From assembly GCA_036403095.1 (NCBI GenBank), contig DASWRQ010000346.1, forward strand, positions 1-19,080: DNA of 19,080 bases, in the 5' to 3' direction. The DNA is from Kutzneria sp036403095 (GTDB lineage: Bacteria > Actinomycetota > Actinomycetes > Mycobacteriales > Pseudonocardiaceae). The stretch's first letter is position 1. Each line of letters opens with the position of its first letter. Both the position numbers and the translations under genes were made by a program. Under the pieces are notes generated by a model. That model was not told where the DNA came from, made no database searches, and was given only the letters and a program-made list of their open reading frames with translations. Below, piece by piece: positions 1 to 6,955 of this stretch.

Positions 1-6
1 AGTCGA

Positions 7-23
7 ATGTGGTCCACATGTGG
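7..23. repeat. Overlapping short palindromes at the window edge
   Basis: Two overlapping perfect palindromes lie just past the stop codon of the minus-strand TPR gene: ATGTGGTCCACAT (7-19, 6-bp arms around one base) and CCACATGTGG (14-23). ATGTGG is therefore also directly repeated. The loops are too tight for a good terminator, so a protein-binding site for a gene beyond the left edge is the likelier reading. No partner gene is visible to test this. Confidence 0.3.
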
Positions 24-38
24 CGGCAAAAAGGGGGG

Positions 39-842
39 TCAGCGGGAGAGGGCACGGAGCTGCCAGCGTTGGCGGCGGTACTGGTACACCGCGTAGAAGA
101 TGGCCGCGGCGCCGATGACCAGGCCGGCGACGACCAACGGCCAGCTGTTCAGCAGGCCGCCGAGGATGATCGGGACGACGCCGAACAGCCCGGCGACGCC
201 GCCGAGGAAGGCGGCGTTGCGGGGGGCGGTCCAGATCCACTCCCGGCCGGACTGGGTCTCGGCCAGCAGCGAGCGGGCGGCGGCCAGCAACTCGGCGTCG
301 TCGGTGCCGGACAGGGCCACTCGACGGGCCAGGTCCTCGCACTGCTCCAGCTGCCTTTCGTCGCCGATGAGCAGGCGCCCGTCACCGGTTTCGGTCCGCA
401 CCTCGACGGTGCGGGCGAGCAGCGCCACGGCCAGGTAGTAGCCGATGACGGGATCGCCCTTGCGGGTACGGGCCAGCACGTCCAACTCGGCGACGGCGGT
501 GTCGGCATGGCCGGTGGCGGCCCGCACGAGGGCCAGGCCGAGCACGGCCAGGATCGACAACGGCGCCACCACGAGGGCCCGCTGGAACTGAGACTCGGCG
601 GCGACCCAGTCGCGATGGGCCACATGCACGTCGCCGAGGGCCACATAGTCGTTGCCGTCGCCGCGGACCCGGCACGCCTCCTCGAACAGCCGCTGGGCCT
701 GCTCGAGGTCGCCGGCCTCCATGCGCAGCCAGCCCTGCGCGAACGGATCGTCCGGACGCGACGACCGCAGCCCCGTCGGCACCAGCCGCCACTTGGTGGA
801 GATGTCCACCCACTCCCGGCTGGCCTGCCAGTCGTTGCCCAT
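39..842 (-). CDS. TPR-repeat protein with two C-terminal membrane helices
   Basis: A 267-residue protein of unknown specific role. Residues about 33-145 contain degenerate tetratricopeptide helices, for example the DLEQAQRLFEEA and WVAAESQFQRALVVAP blocks, which usually act as protein-protein scaffolds. Residues about 208-230 and 234-254 are hydrophobic and separated by LNSWP, giving a membrane hairpin followed by a basic tail rich in Arg. The TPR part is therefore probably cytosolic and tail-anchored. I chose the ATG at 842 because a GAGGG ribosome site sits 6 nt upstream; an in-frame upstream extension to 908 is open but would overlap the divergent gene's start. It is divergent from the secreted-protein gene, with only 58 nt between the starts. 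No family name is recognised beyond TPR. Confidence 0.75.
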   Translation of the reverse strand: MGNDWQASREWVDISTKWRLVPTGLRSSRPDDPFAQGWLRMEAGDLEQAQRLFEEACRVRGDGNDYVALGDVHVAHRDWVAAESQFQRALVVAPLSILAVLGLALVRAATGHADTAVAELDVLARTRKGDPVIGYYLAVALLARTVEVRTETGDGRLLIGDERQLEQCEDLARRVALSGTDDAELLAAARSLLAETQSGREWIWTAPRNAAFLGGVAGLFGVVPIILGGLLNSWPLVVAGLVIGAAAIFYAVYQYRRQRWQLRALSR

Positions 843-865
843 CCGCGGCCCTCGCTCAGTAGGCT
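835..865 (+). promoter_or_regulatory. Possible promoter of the secreted-protein gene
   Basis: TTGCCC (835-840) and TAGGCT (860-865) are separated by 19 bp. The -10 fits the actinobacterial TANNNT pattern; the -35 is a partial match. Transcription would begin near 872, about 29 nt before the GTG at 901. If correct, the -35 overlaps the start codon of the divergent TPR gene, so the two genes could interfere with each other. Confidence 0.25.
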
Positions 866-900
866 TGGTTCGGCTCGCATTCTTCCGGACGGGGAGGGCC

Positions 901-1497
901 GTGCGCACTCCACTACAGCTGGCGCTGGTCGCGGCCGTCGGCTACCTGGTCGCGGGCAGCCTGGTCGGCGTGTCGCTGCTGGCCGCGCACGGCAGCACCG
1001 CGGTCGCCGGCATCCCGGCGGCCGCCCAGGTCGCGCCGACGTCCAGCCTGGCCGGTCCGGCGGCGGGGTTTCAGCAGGTCAGCGGCCCGTCCGGGCTGGT
1101 GACGGCGGTGCCCAACGGCTGGCAGATCAGCCCCATCCGCAACGGCTTCCAGGCCGACGACCCGCAGCACGGCGGGGCCGGCGGCCGCTTCGTGCGCTAC
1201 CAGGGCGTGGCCGGCGAGGCCGACCTCTACACCTGGCTGACCGCCTACGAGAAGCAGTCCTGGTCCACCCAACCGGGGTACCAGCGCGTCCAGATGAACC
1301 AGCGGAAGTTCCAGGACAGCCCGGCCGTGCTGTGGGAGTTCACCTACAGCCTCGACGGCCAGCCGCGGCACGTGAAGATCCTCTACTGGAACGCCAAGGG
1401 CATCCAGTACGACGTCTACGCCTCGGCGCCGGTGGCCGACTGGGCGCAGACCTCGCCGTTGTTCGACTCGATGGTCGCCAGCTCCTCCGTGCAGTGA
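901..1497 (+). CDS. Small membrane-anchored extracytoplasmic protein, possible LpqN/PsbP-like fold
   Basis: A 198-residue protein of unknown function. Residues about 5-29 are an uncleaved or cleaved N-terminal hydrophobic segment (LQLALVAAVGYLVAG followed by further hydrophobic residues). An Ala/Gly/Ser-rich linker runs to about residue 70, then comes one compact domain. That domain carries the pattern VPNGW, FVRYQ, LYTWLTAYEKQ, LWEFTY and a terminal FDSMVASS. This resembles the PsbP/LpqN-type domain found in actinobacterial lipoproteins and at the ends of some membrane Ser/Thr kinases. That assignment is inference from pattern only. There is no lipobox cysteine. The GTG at 901 is chosen for the GGGGAGG site ending 4 nt upstream and because it starts the hydrophobic segment. 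The gene converges on prmC with a 14-nt gap. Confidence 0.75.
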   Translation: MRTPLQLALVAAVGYLVAGSLVGVSLLAAHGSTAVAGIPAAAQVAPTSSLAGPAAGFQQVSGPSGLVTAVPNGWQISPIRNGFQADDPQHGGAGGRFVRYQGVAGEADLYTWLTAYEKQSWSTQPGYQRVQMNQRKFQDSPAVLWEFTYSLDGQPRHVKILYWNAKGIQYDVYASAPVADWAQTSPLFDSMVASSSVQ

Positions 1498-1511
1498 CAA
1501 CGCTGCCTGGA

Positions 1512-2387
1512 TCAGCTCCTCCGAGCGGTGGCGAATCGCGGTGTGCCAGGCAGATCCAGGTGGTCGACCACGTCCGTGAGCACCCGCCGCGAGGCCAGCA
1601 GCGCGGGCACGGACTCGCCCTGGGTGTCGTCGTGCTCGATGGCGACGCCGCCGCCGGACACGAGCAGGCGCGCGGCCAGCGTGACAACGTGCCGGATGAC
1701 GTCGAGACCGTCGCCGCCGGAGAACACGGCCTGCACCGGATCGTGGTCGGCGACCTCGGGCGGCACGACGGTTCCCATTGGCACGTAAGGGGGATTGCAC
1801 AGCACGAGGTCGACGGAACCGTCCAGTTCGGACAGTACGCCGGGCGTGGTGACGTCGGCGGCGTGCAGCCGGATCGGGGTGTCGCCGGCGGCGGCCTGCT
1901 TGTCGGCGTTGCGCCGAGCCCAGGCCAGCGCGGAGCGGTCCATCTCCACCGCGTGCACGACGGCGTCGGGCCGGGAATGCGCCACGGCCAAGGCCAACGC
2001 CGCGGAGCCGGTGCACAGGTCGACCACCACCGGGTTGGTTTTCCCTTGCAGGACAGTCAATCCCCATTCCCACAGCAGCTCGGTCTCCGGCCGTGGAATG
2101 AAAACGCCGGGCCCGACGTCCACCGTGATCGGTCCCAGCGGGGCCCAACCCAGTAGGTGCTGCAAGGGAATCCGCTTGGCCCGCTGGTGCACGAGCTTGC
2201 CGATGCCGTCGATCACCTGCGGGTCGACCAGCGGCACCAACGGCAGCTTCAACCGCTGGACGCCGACCACGTGCGCGGCGATCTCCTCGGCGTCGAAGCG
2301 CGCGCTGTCGATGCCGGCGGCGGACAGGATCCGCTCGGCGTCGAGGATGGCCAGCCGCAGCGGCTGGCGGTGGCGCACGTCAGCCAT
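1512..2387 (-). CDS. prmC: Peptide chain release factor N5-glutamine methyltransferase
   Basis: PrmC (HemK) uses S-adenosylmethionine to methylate the glutamine of the GGQ tip in release factors, which raises the rate of peptide release. This 291-residue protein has the helical N-terminal substrate-binding domain (about 1-85), the family signature FIPRPETE (96-103), the SAM-binding segment VVDLCTGSAALALA (121-134) and the catalytic NPPY motif (198-201) that holds the target glutamine. The length is normal for the family. Its ATG overlaps the last 8 nt of prfA (ATGGCTGA), so translation is probably coupled to that of its own substrate. It is the last gene of the cluster and converges with the secreted-protein gene, with 14 nt between stops and no separate terminator seen. 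In related actinobacteria sua5-like and atp genes often follow; here they do not. Confidence 0.96.
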   Translation of the reverse strand: MADVRHRQPLRLAILDAERILSAAGIDSARFDAEEIAAHVVGVQRLKLPLVPLVDPQVIDGIGKLVHQRAKRIPLQHLLGWAPLGPITVDVGPGVFIPRPETELLWEWGLTVLQGKTNPVVVDLCTGSAALALAVAHSRPDAVVHAVEMDRSALAWARRNADKQAAAGDTPIRLHAADVTTPGVLSELDGSVDLVLCNPPYVPMGTVVPPEVADHDPVQAVFSGGDGLDVIRHVVTLAARLLVSGGGVAIEHDDTQGESVPALLASRRVLTDVVDHLDLPGTPRFATARRS

Positions 2388-3468
2388 TGCTGCCGACCGA
2401 GGCCAGCCGCTCGGCCCGGTCGGCCTCGGCCAGCGCGTCCAGCAGCGGGTCGAGCTCGCCGGCGAGCACCAGGTCCAGGTTGTGCGCCTTGAAGTTGATC
2501 CGGTGGTCGGAGATCCGGTTCTCCGGGAAGTTGTACGTGCGGATGCGCTCCGAGCGGTCCACCGTGCGGACCTGGCTGCGGCGGTTGGCCGACGCGTCCT
2601 GCTGCGCCTTCTCCTCGGCCAGGGCCTGCAGCCGGGACTTCAGCACCTCCATGGCGCGGGCCTTGTTCTGCAGCTGGGAGCGCTCGTTCTGGCAGGACAC
2701 CACGATGCCGGTCGGCAGGTGGGTGATGCGGACCGCCGAGTCGGTGGTGTTGACGCTCTGGCCGCCGTGCCCGGACGAGCGGAACACGTCCACCCGCAGG
2801 TCCTTCTCGTCGATCTCGACGTCCTCGACGTCCTCGACCTCCGGGTAGACCAGCACGCCGGCCGCCGAGGTGTGGATGCGGCCCTGCGACTCGGTCACCG
2901 GCACCCGCTGCACGCGGTGCACGCCGCCCTCGAACTTCAGCCGCGCCCAGACGCCGTCGAGGTCGTTGCCCTTCGACTTGATCACGAGCGTGGCGTCCTT
3001 GTAACCGCCGAGGTCCGAGTCGGTGGCGTCGAGCATCTCGGCCTTCCAGCCGTGCTTCTCGGCGTAGCGCAGGTACATCCGCACCAGGTCGGAGGCGAAC
3101 AGGGCCGACTCCTCGCCGCCCTCCCCCGACTTGACCTCCATCACGATGTCGGACCCGTCGTGCGGGTCGCGCGGCAGCAGCAGCTCGGTCAGCTTCTGCT
3201 CCAGCTCGGGGACGCGCGCCCGCAGCTCGTCGGCCTCGGCGGCGAACGTCGAGTCCTCGCCCGCCAGCTCCTCGGCCGCGCTGATGTCGTTGCGCACCTG
3301 CTCCAGCTCGCGGATGATCCGCACCGCCGGCGTCAGCTCGGCGTAGCGACGCCCGAGCTTGCGTGCCGTCGCCTGATCGGCGTGCACCGAGGGGTCGGCG
3401 AGCCGCTCCTCCAGCTCGACGTACTCGGTCAGCAGCGCCTCAAGGGCCTCAGGGACGGGTCTGGTCAC
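2380..3468 (-). CDS. prfA: Peptide chain release factor 1
   Basis: RF1 recognises UAA and UAG stop codons in the ribosomal A site and triggers hydrolysis of peptidyl-tRNA. The 362-residue length is typical. The codon-reading tripeptide is PVT (190-192, in RVPVTESQGRIH), which fits the PxT motif of RF1 rather than the SPF of RF2. The catalytic loop is SSGHGGQSVN, with GGQ at 235-237, and Gln237 is the predicted PrmC target. An N-terminal coiled-coil domain (about 1-110) and the conserved tail RIRTYNFPENRISDHR are present. Translation starts at a GTG (3468); upstream there is only a weak purine-rich site, which overlaps the end of the response-regulator gene 14 nt away. That spacing suggests co-transcription, and perhaps translational coupling, with the two-component genes. 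Confidence 0.97.
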   Translation of the reverse strand: MTRPVPEALEALLTEYVELEERLADPSVHADQATARKLGRRYAELTPAVRIIRELEQVRNDISAAEELAGEDSTFAAEADELRARVPELEQKLTELLLPRDPHDGSDIVMEVKSGEGGEESALFASDLVRMYLRYAEKHGWKAEMLDATDSDLGGYKDATLVIKSKGNDLDGVWARLKFEGGVHRVQRVPVTESQGRIHTSAAGVLVYPEVEDVEDVEIDEKDLRVDVFRSSGHGGQSVNTTDSAVRITHLPTGIVVSCQNERSQLQNKARAMEVLKSRLQALAEEKAQQDASANRRSQVRTVDRSERIRTYNFPENRISDHRINFKAHNLDLVLAGELDPLLDALAEADRAERLASVGSNG

Positions 3469-3482
3469 ACTGCCTAGTCTGC

Positions 3483-4124
3483 CTAACGGCCGGAGCCGCC
3501 ACCCGGTCGGGCCAGCGCGACGGCCTCCAGCTGCGAGCCGACCTCCAGCTTGGCCAGGATGGAACGGATCTGGCTGCGCACGGTGGCCACCGACACGACG
3601 AACTCCTCGGCCACCTTGGCGGCCCGCTGACCTGCGGCAAGGCGGTCCAGGACCTCGCGCTCACGGGCGGTCAGCCGGTCGAGCAGCCGGGTGCGGTCCT
3701 GGTCGCCACGGTTGAGCTCGTACAGCTCACGGCGCTCCTGCTCGGTCAGCATGGACCTGCCGTGCACCGCCGCGGCGGCGGCCTGCACGAGCTGCTCGAA
3801 CGGCGCGGTCTTGGACACCCAGCCGATCGCGCCGGCCACCACGGCGGCGGCGATCCGGTTGCGGCTGGACGATCCGGTCAGCACCAGCACCCGCCAGCCG
3901 GCGGCCTTGAGCGGCAGCACCAGATCGGCGCCGTCGACGTCCAGGCCGAGGTCCATGTCCAGCAGCACCAGCCCGCGCTGGTCCCCGGACTCCGCATCGG
4001 CGATGATCTCCGCCTCGGACGTCACGGGGCAGCGACGGGCCGGAATGCCCTGTCCCCGCAACGCCAGCACCAGTGCGGTGGCCACGATCGCGTGATCGTC
4101 GATCACCAGAACGGGTGGCTTCAT
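3483..4124 (-). CDS. NarL/LuxR-family response regulator
   Basis: A 213-residue DNA-binding response regulator. The receiver domain (about 4-120) has the acidic pair Asp9-Asp10, the phospho-acceptor Asp56 in LLDMDLG, a conserved Thr83 and Lys105 in WVSKTAP. A LuxR-type helix-turn-helix follows (about 149-206, LTAREREVLDRLAAGQ, then the recognition region SVATVRSQIRSILAKL). It is expected to be phosphorylated by the kinase encoded immediately upstream and then bind DNA as a dimer. The ATG overlaps the kinase stop by one base (TGATG), which indicates translational coupling. The gene ends 14 nt before prfA. Its targets cannot be read from the sequence. The phospho-acceptor region is slightly unusual in having a run of extra acidic residues (DMDLGLDVDGAD). 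Confidence 0.93.
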   Translation of the reverse strand: MKPPVLVIDDHAIVATALVLALRGQGIPARRCPVTSEAEIIADAESGDQRGLVLLDMDLGLDVDGADLVLPLKAAGWRVLVLTGSSSRNRIAAAVVAGAIGWVSKTAPFEQLVQAAAAAVHGRSMLTEQERRELYELNRGDQDRTRLLDRLTAREREVLDRLAAGQRAAKVAEEFVVSVATVRSQIRSILAKLEVGSQLEAVALARPGGGSGR

Positions 4125-5470
4125 CACGGGCGGCCCGCAGGCACGGCCAGGGCCGCGACGGTGCCGTGGCCGTCGGCGGCGGGCCGCAGCGACAGCGATC
4201 CGCCGGACGCGCCGACCAGCTGCTGGCTCAGGTGCAGGCCCAGGCCGCTGCCACCGCGGGACTGGTCGTGCACGCCGCGCCGGAACAGCCTGCCGCGAAC
4301 CTCCGGGGCCAGACCGGGGCCGTCGTCGCTTACCTCGACGTGCACGCTGCGCCCGTTGGCCCGGGCCTTGACCTGCACCTTCGCCCCGGGCGCGTGCCGC
4401 TCGCAGTTGGCCAGCAGATTGGTCACGACCTGGGCGAACGCGTCGGCCGGCATGGTCGTGCGCAACCCCGGCTCCATGTCCAGCTCGACGTCGAGGCCGT
4501 TGGTGCGGCGCAGCGTGACGATCCGCGTGAGCACCGGGTCGACCGCACAGCCGGCTGGCTCGGCCCGCTGGTCGAGCAGGTTGCGCAGGCGGCCGATCTC
4601 CTCGCGGACGGCCTCGCTGAGCAGCTCCCGGTCGTCCTTGCCGGCGTGGCTGAGCACGTGGGTCATGCCGTCCAGGCCGGCCAGCACGTTGTGCAGCTCG
4701 TGGTCCAGCTCGGCGATGCGGTCCACCCGCAGCTGCGAGGTCTGGAACCGCTCGCGCAGCCGCCGGGCCAGTGCCGCGCACATGATGATCGCTCCGCACA
4801 GCCGCAGGCAGGCGCCGCCCAGACCGGCGTTGCCGGTGTCGCGCAGCACCAGCGCGACGGCCACGACCACCATGCCGGCGCCGAGACCGTAGGCCATCGG
4901 CACCCGGTTGCGGATGCCGTAGCCGATGTACGTGACGGTGACGGCGATCCAGGACACCACCAGGAAGCGGTCCAGCACGCCGGCGACGGCCACCCCGTCC
5001 AGCAGCGGCGTGGCATAGATCAGCATCGCCAGCGCGACGCTCACCGCGATCCCGAGCAGGCCGCCCGGCCAGCCCATGGTCCACCGCGGCTGGCTCGGCA
5101 CCAGGGCGAAGGCCATCAGCACCAGGAAGATCAGGCAGCCCGCGAACCGCAGCAGGGCCGTCAGGTGCTGGGTGTCCGGGCTGGTGAAGGCGACGACCGT
5201 GGCCGGCAGCACAACCAGCGCGTAGACCGTCACGGCGGCGGCCAGTCCGCCGATACCTCTGCTGTCGTCCAGTCTGGCCAGGAAGAACGCCAGAACGACG
5301 CCGCACGCGGTGATACCGGCGACCGCGATGACCAGCACGAGCTGGCCGGCCTGGTCCGGGATCAGCGTGCGGGCCGGGGAGAGGTTCACCGCGATGGTGG
5401 CCAGTACCGCGGCCACCACCGGCACGCGCACGGCCGGTCTTCGCGACAGCATCCAGTCCCGCCCTGTCAT
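4124..5470 (-). CDS. Multi-pass membrane sensor histidine kinase
   Basis: A 448-residue sensor kinase that probably pairs with the adjoining response regulator. The N-terminal half (about 12-240) is almost entirely hydrophobic, with roughly seven or eight membrane helices and no recognisable extracellular sensor domain, so the signal may be sensed in or at the membrane. The dimerisation segment at about 250-275 contains DHELHNVLAGLDGM. The ATPase domain shows an N-box (NLLANCERH, about 352-360), DDGPGL (about 382-387) and GGSGLGLHLS (about 406-415). I prefer the ATG at 5470 because AGGGGG lies 6 nt upstream; a GTG at 5488 would add six residues. The gene opens a probable kinase-regulator-prfA-prmC operon. 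Which histidine is phosphorylated (257 or 260) is uncertain. Confidence 0.9.
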   Translation of the reverse strand: MTGRDWMLSRRPAVRVPVVAAVLATIAVNLSPARTLIPDQAGQLVLVIAVAGITACGVVLAFFLARLDDSRGIGGLAAAVTVYALVVLPATVVAFTSPDTQHLTALLRFAGCLIFLVLMAFALVPSQPRWTMGWPGGLLGIAVSVALAMLIYATPLLDGVAVAGVLDRFLVVSWIAVTVTYIGYGIRNRVPMAYGLGAGMVVVAVALVLRDTGNAGLGGACLRLCGAIIMCAALARRLRERFQTSQLRVDRIAELDHELHNVLAGLDGMTHVLSHAGKDDRELLSEAVREEIGRLRNLLDQRAEPAGCAVDPVLTRIVTLRRTNGLDVELDMEPGLRTTMPADAFAQVVTNLLANCERHAPGAKVQVKARANGRSVHVEVSDDGPGLAPEVRGRLFRRGVHDQSRGGSGLGLHLSQQLVGASGGSLSLRPAADGHGTVAALAVPAGRP

Positions 5471-5476
5471 GCGCAG

Positions 5477-5482
5477 CCCCCT
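5477..5482 (-). promoter_or_regulatory. Ribosome binding site deciding the kinase start
   Basis: AGGGGG on the minus strand lies 6 nt before the ATG at 5470. It sits inside the six-codon extension that would follow from the alternative GTG at 5488, so it favours the shorter protein. Confidence 0.55.
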
Positions 5483-5874
5483 GCCCACAACGTCGGCGCG
5501 GTCGTGGGAGAACGACCGCTTGGTGATGATTCAACCAACCGGCCTATCGACCGGACCCCCGGACGCGTTATCCGGTTTTGGTGTATGAATCTCGGTCACC
5601 GAAATATCGGCTATCTCGTTGCCGTCCAACCGCGACGCGGGGAATACCCAATTTTGACGATGAGCGGCCGCCGCCGCCAGGGCAGTCTAGGTGGTGTCGA
5701 ACTTCGTCGGGGTCCGGGAGAGCCCCCGACGGGGCGATGCAAGACCGTGACGGCGTCGGTAGCCCCCAGCCGGCGCCGTCCCGGCGCACGAGATCATTCC
5801 CAGTAGGAACGCGCCCGGGTGTGAGCGGGCAGGGTCCGGCCGGCACCCCCAGACGACCGGGCCGAGGCAGCACG

Positions 5875-5914
5875 CGAGAGGGCCCCGCAGCCAGTCGGCT
5901 GTGGGGCCCTCTCG
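5875..5914 (-). terminator. Strong hairpin terminator downstream of rpmE
   Basis: Two 18-nt arms (5875-5892 and 5897-5914) pair around the loop AGTC, with one G:T wobble and all other positions matched. The core is GAGGGCCCC/GGGGCCCTC. There is no T-run, which is common for actinobacterial terminators. It lies about 150 nt after the rpmE stop, and its near-symmetry means it may also stop plus-strand transcription. Confidence 0.7.
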
Positions 5915-5958
5915 ACGTCTCTGACATCTGCGCGATGAATGCCCGGCACCCCGCTAAC

Positions 5959-6003
5959 CCGAGGCGAAGCCTCGGCTCGGGGGTCTGGGGGTCGTCCCCC
6001 AGA
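5959..6003. repeat. Pair of adjacent short hairpins, possible dispersed repeat
   Basis: CCGAGGC-GAA-GCCTCGG (5959-5975, perfect 7-bp stem) is followed after 8 nt by TCTGGGGG-TCGT-CCCCCAGA (5984-6003, perfect 8-bp stem). The two sit between the rpmE stop and its main terminator. The arrangement resembles small intergenic repeat elements of high-GC actinobacteria, but only one copy is visible in this window. Confidence 0.45.
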
Positions 6004-6065
6004 ACGAACCTGACGAGCGCTTCGGCCCGTGCGGTCCGCGGGCACACCTCACCCGCGCTGGTCAG

Positions 6066-6278
6066 TCACTTCTGGCGCTTGCCGTAGCGCGCCTCGAAGC
6101 GGGCGACGCGACCGCCGGTGTCCAGGATCTTCTGCTTGCCCGTGTAGAACGGGTGGCAGCTGGAGCAGACCTCGACGTGGATCGCGCCATCGCGCTTGGT
6201 GCTGTGGGTCGTGAAGCTGTTGCCGCAACCGCAGGTAACGGACGTCTCCACGTACTCCGGGTGAATGCCGGCCCTCAT
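6066..6278 (-). CDS. rpmE: 50S ribosomal protein L31, zinc-binding type
   Basis: L31 is a small protein bridging the two ribosomal subunits. This 70-residue protein begins MRAGIHPEYVETSVTCGCGN and carries four cysteines, Cys16, Cys18, Cys38 and Cys41 (CGC and CSSC), which mark the zinc-containing C+ form rather than the zinc-independent paralogue induced during zinc starvation. The tail FEARYGKRQK is typical. The ATG at 6278 is preceded by AGAGGA at a good distance. In mycobacteria and streptomycetes rpmE directly precedes prfA; here the two are separated by a non-coding region and a two-component system. It is flanked by its own candidate promoter and a terminator, so it is probably monocistronic. 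Confidence 0.97.
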   Translation of the reverse strand: MRAGIHPEYVETSVTCGCGNSFTTHSTKRDGAIHVEVCSSCHPFYTGKQKILDTGGRVARFEARYGKRQK

Positions 6279-6354
6279 GTTCGTTCCTCTCATCGGCGGC
6301 CGCCGGGTCCCCGTGGCTGGTGCTGGGGTGAACCGGAGCCTTTCTCGACCATCC

Positions 6355-6385
6355 ATTCTGCCAGATGGCCCGACACCTGCTGCAA
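6355..6385 (-). promoter_or_regulatory. rpmE: Possible rpmE promoter
   Basis: On the minus strand TTGCAG (6380-6385) and CAGAAT (6355-6360) are 19 bp apart, with TGG just upstream of the -10. Transcription would start near 6348 and give a leader of about 70 nt. The spacing is longer than ideal and neither hexamer is perfect. Confidence 0.3.
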
Positions 6386-6512
6386 CAGGCCTGGTCCACG
6401 GTTTGTTCCCGGTCGACCACTCGCCGCGTGACGCGGCCCGCTGAGCGCTCCCGACGGGCCTTGTACCGACCTCACCCGCCCGGCGATTGGGCCATTCGCC
6501 ACACTGTGGGCC

Positions 6513-6920
6513 GTGTCGTACGCACTCGAGGCCTGCTCGCCGACCCGGCCGCTGCCGGTCGCGCTGTGGCTGACCGTGCCCGTGCTCTTCACGGCCATGG
6601 TGCTGGGCCTGGTCGCGGCCGCCTGCCTGGCGCTGGGCGTGGGCGACGGCTCGCAGCCGCTGTCGGCGCCGGTGTTCGGCGCGGCGGCCGCGGTGACGGC
6701 GGCGTTGCACTCCGGGGTGTCTTGGGGCCAACGGGAGCGGCTGCGCCGGTTCGCCCGTTTCTACCCGGCGCTGGTGCTGGCCGTGGGCATCGGGCTGTGC
6801 TGGCTGTCGGTGCCCGACGTGGCCGCCGTGGCCGCCGGCGCGCCGGCTGCGGTCGCGGCGGTGGCGATGTGCCTGTGGGAGCACGCCGACTACCAACTTT
6901 CGTCTGACCACATGGCGTGA
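6513..6920 (+). CDS. Uncharacterised four-helix membrane protein
   Basis: A 135-residue integral membrane protein of unknown function. Hydrophobic segments lie at about 17-42, 50-70, 83-103 and 104-122, separated by a short loop GVGDGSQ and a basic cytosolic loop WGQRERLRRFARFY. By the positive-inside rule, the loop between helices 2 and 3 is cytoplasmic. The protein ends in a charged tail. The start is a GTG at 6513 with only a weak ribosome site, so a later start is possible. The gene is divergent from rpmE and is followed 108 nt later by the secreted cell-wall protein. That gene has its own promoter-like region, so the two need not be functionally related. The hydrophobic pattern and codon use support it being real, but no family is recognised. 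Confidence 0.6.
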   Translation: MSYALEACSPTRPLPVALWLTVPVLFTAMVLGLVAAACLALGVGDGSQPLSAPVFGAAAAVTAALHSGVSWGQRERLRRFARFYPALVLAVGIGLCWLSVPDVAAVAAGAPAAVAAVAMCLWEHADYQLSSDHMA

Positions 6921-6955
6921 CCGACCGCCCCCGTTTCCGGTCACGGCAATCGCCG

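Larger units (their letters stand above)
5471..6065. other. Long intergenic region between rpmE and the kinase gene
   Basis: About 595 nt without a convincing gene. The part 5520-5665 is richer in A/T than its surroundings and should hold the kinase promoter. A TAGACT -10-like hexamer on the minus strand (5684-5689) has a weak CCGACG 15 bp upstream (5705-5710). An 8-bp inverted repeat CGTCGGGG/CCCCGACG spans 5705-5731. TTGGT and ACCAA form a small inverted repeat near 5520-5540. Open frames here on both strands (for example 5578-6087 plus and 5568-6047 minus) have Pro/Arg/Ser-rich translations with no domain and run across the terminator hairpin, so I treat them as non-coding. The right half holds the rpmE terminator and a double-hairpin element, listed separately. 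Confidence 0.6.

Noticed and set aside
9..2156. Very long plus-strand open frame across the TPR, secreted-protein and prmC genes
   Set aside because: It crosses several well-supported genes in other frames and its translation is Arg/Gly/Asp/His-rich without any domain; an effect of high GC.
5578..6087. Frames of 159-169 codons on both strands in the rpmE-kinase gap
   Set aside because: The translations are Pro/Arg/Ser-rich, run through the terminator and double hairpin, and have no ribosome site or recognisable domain.
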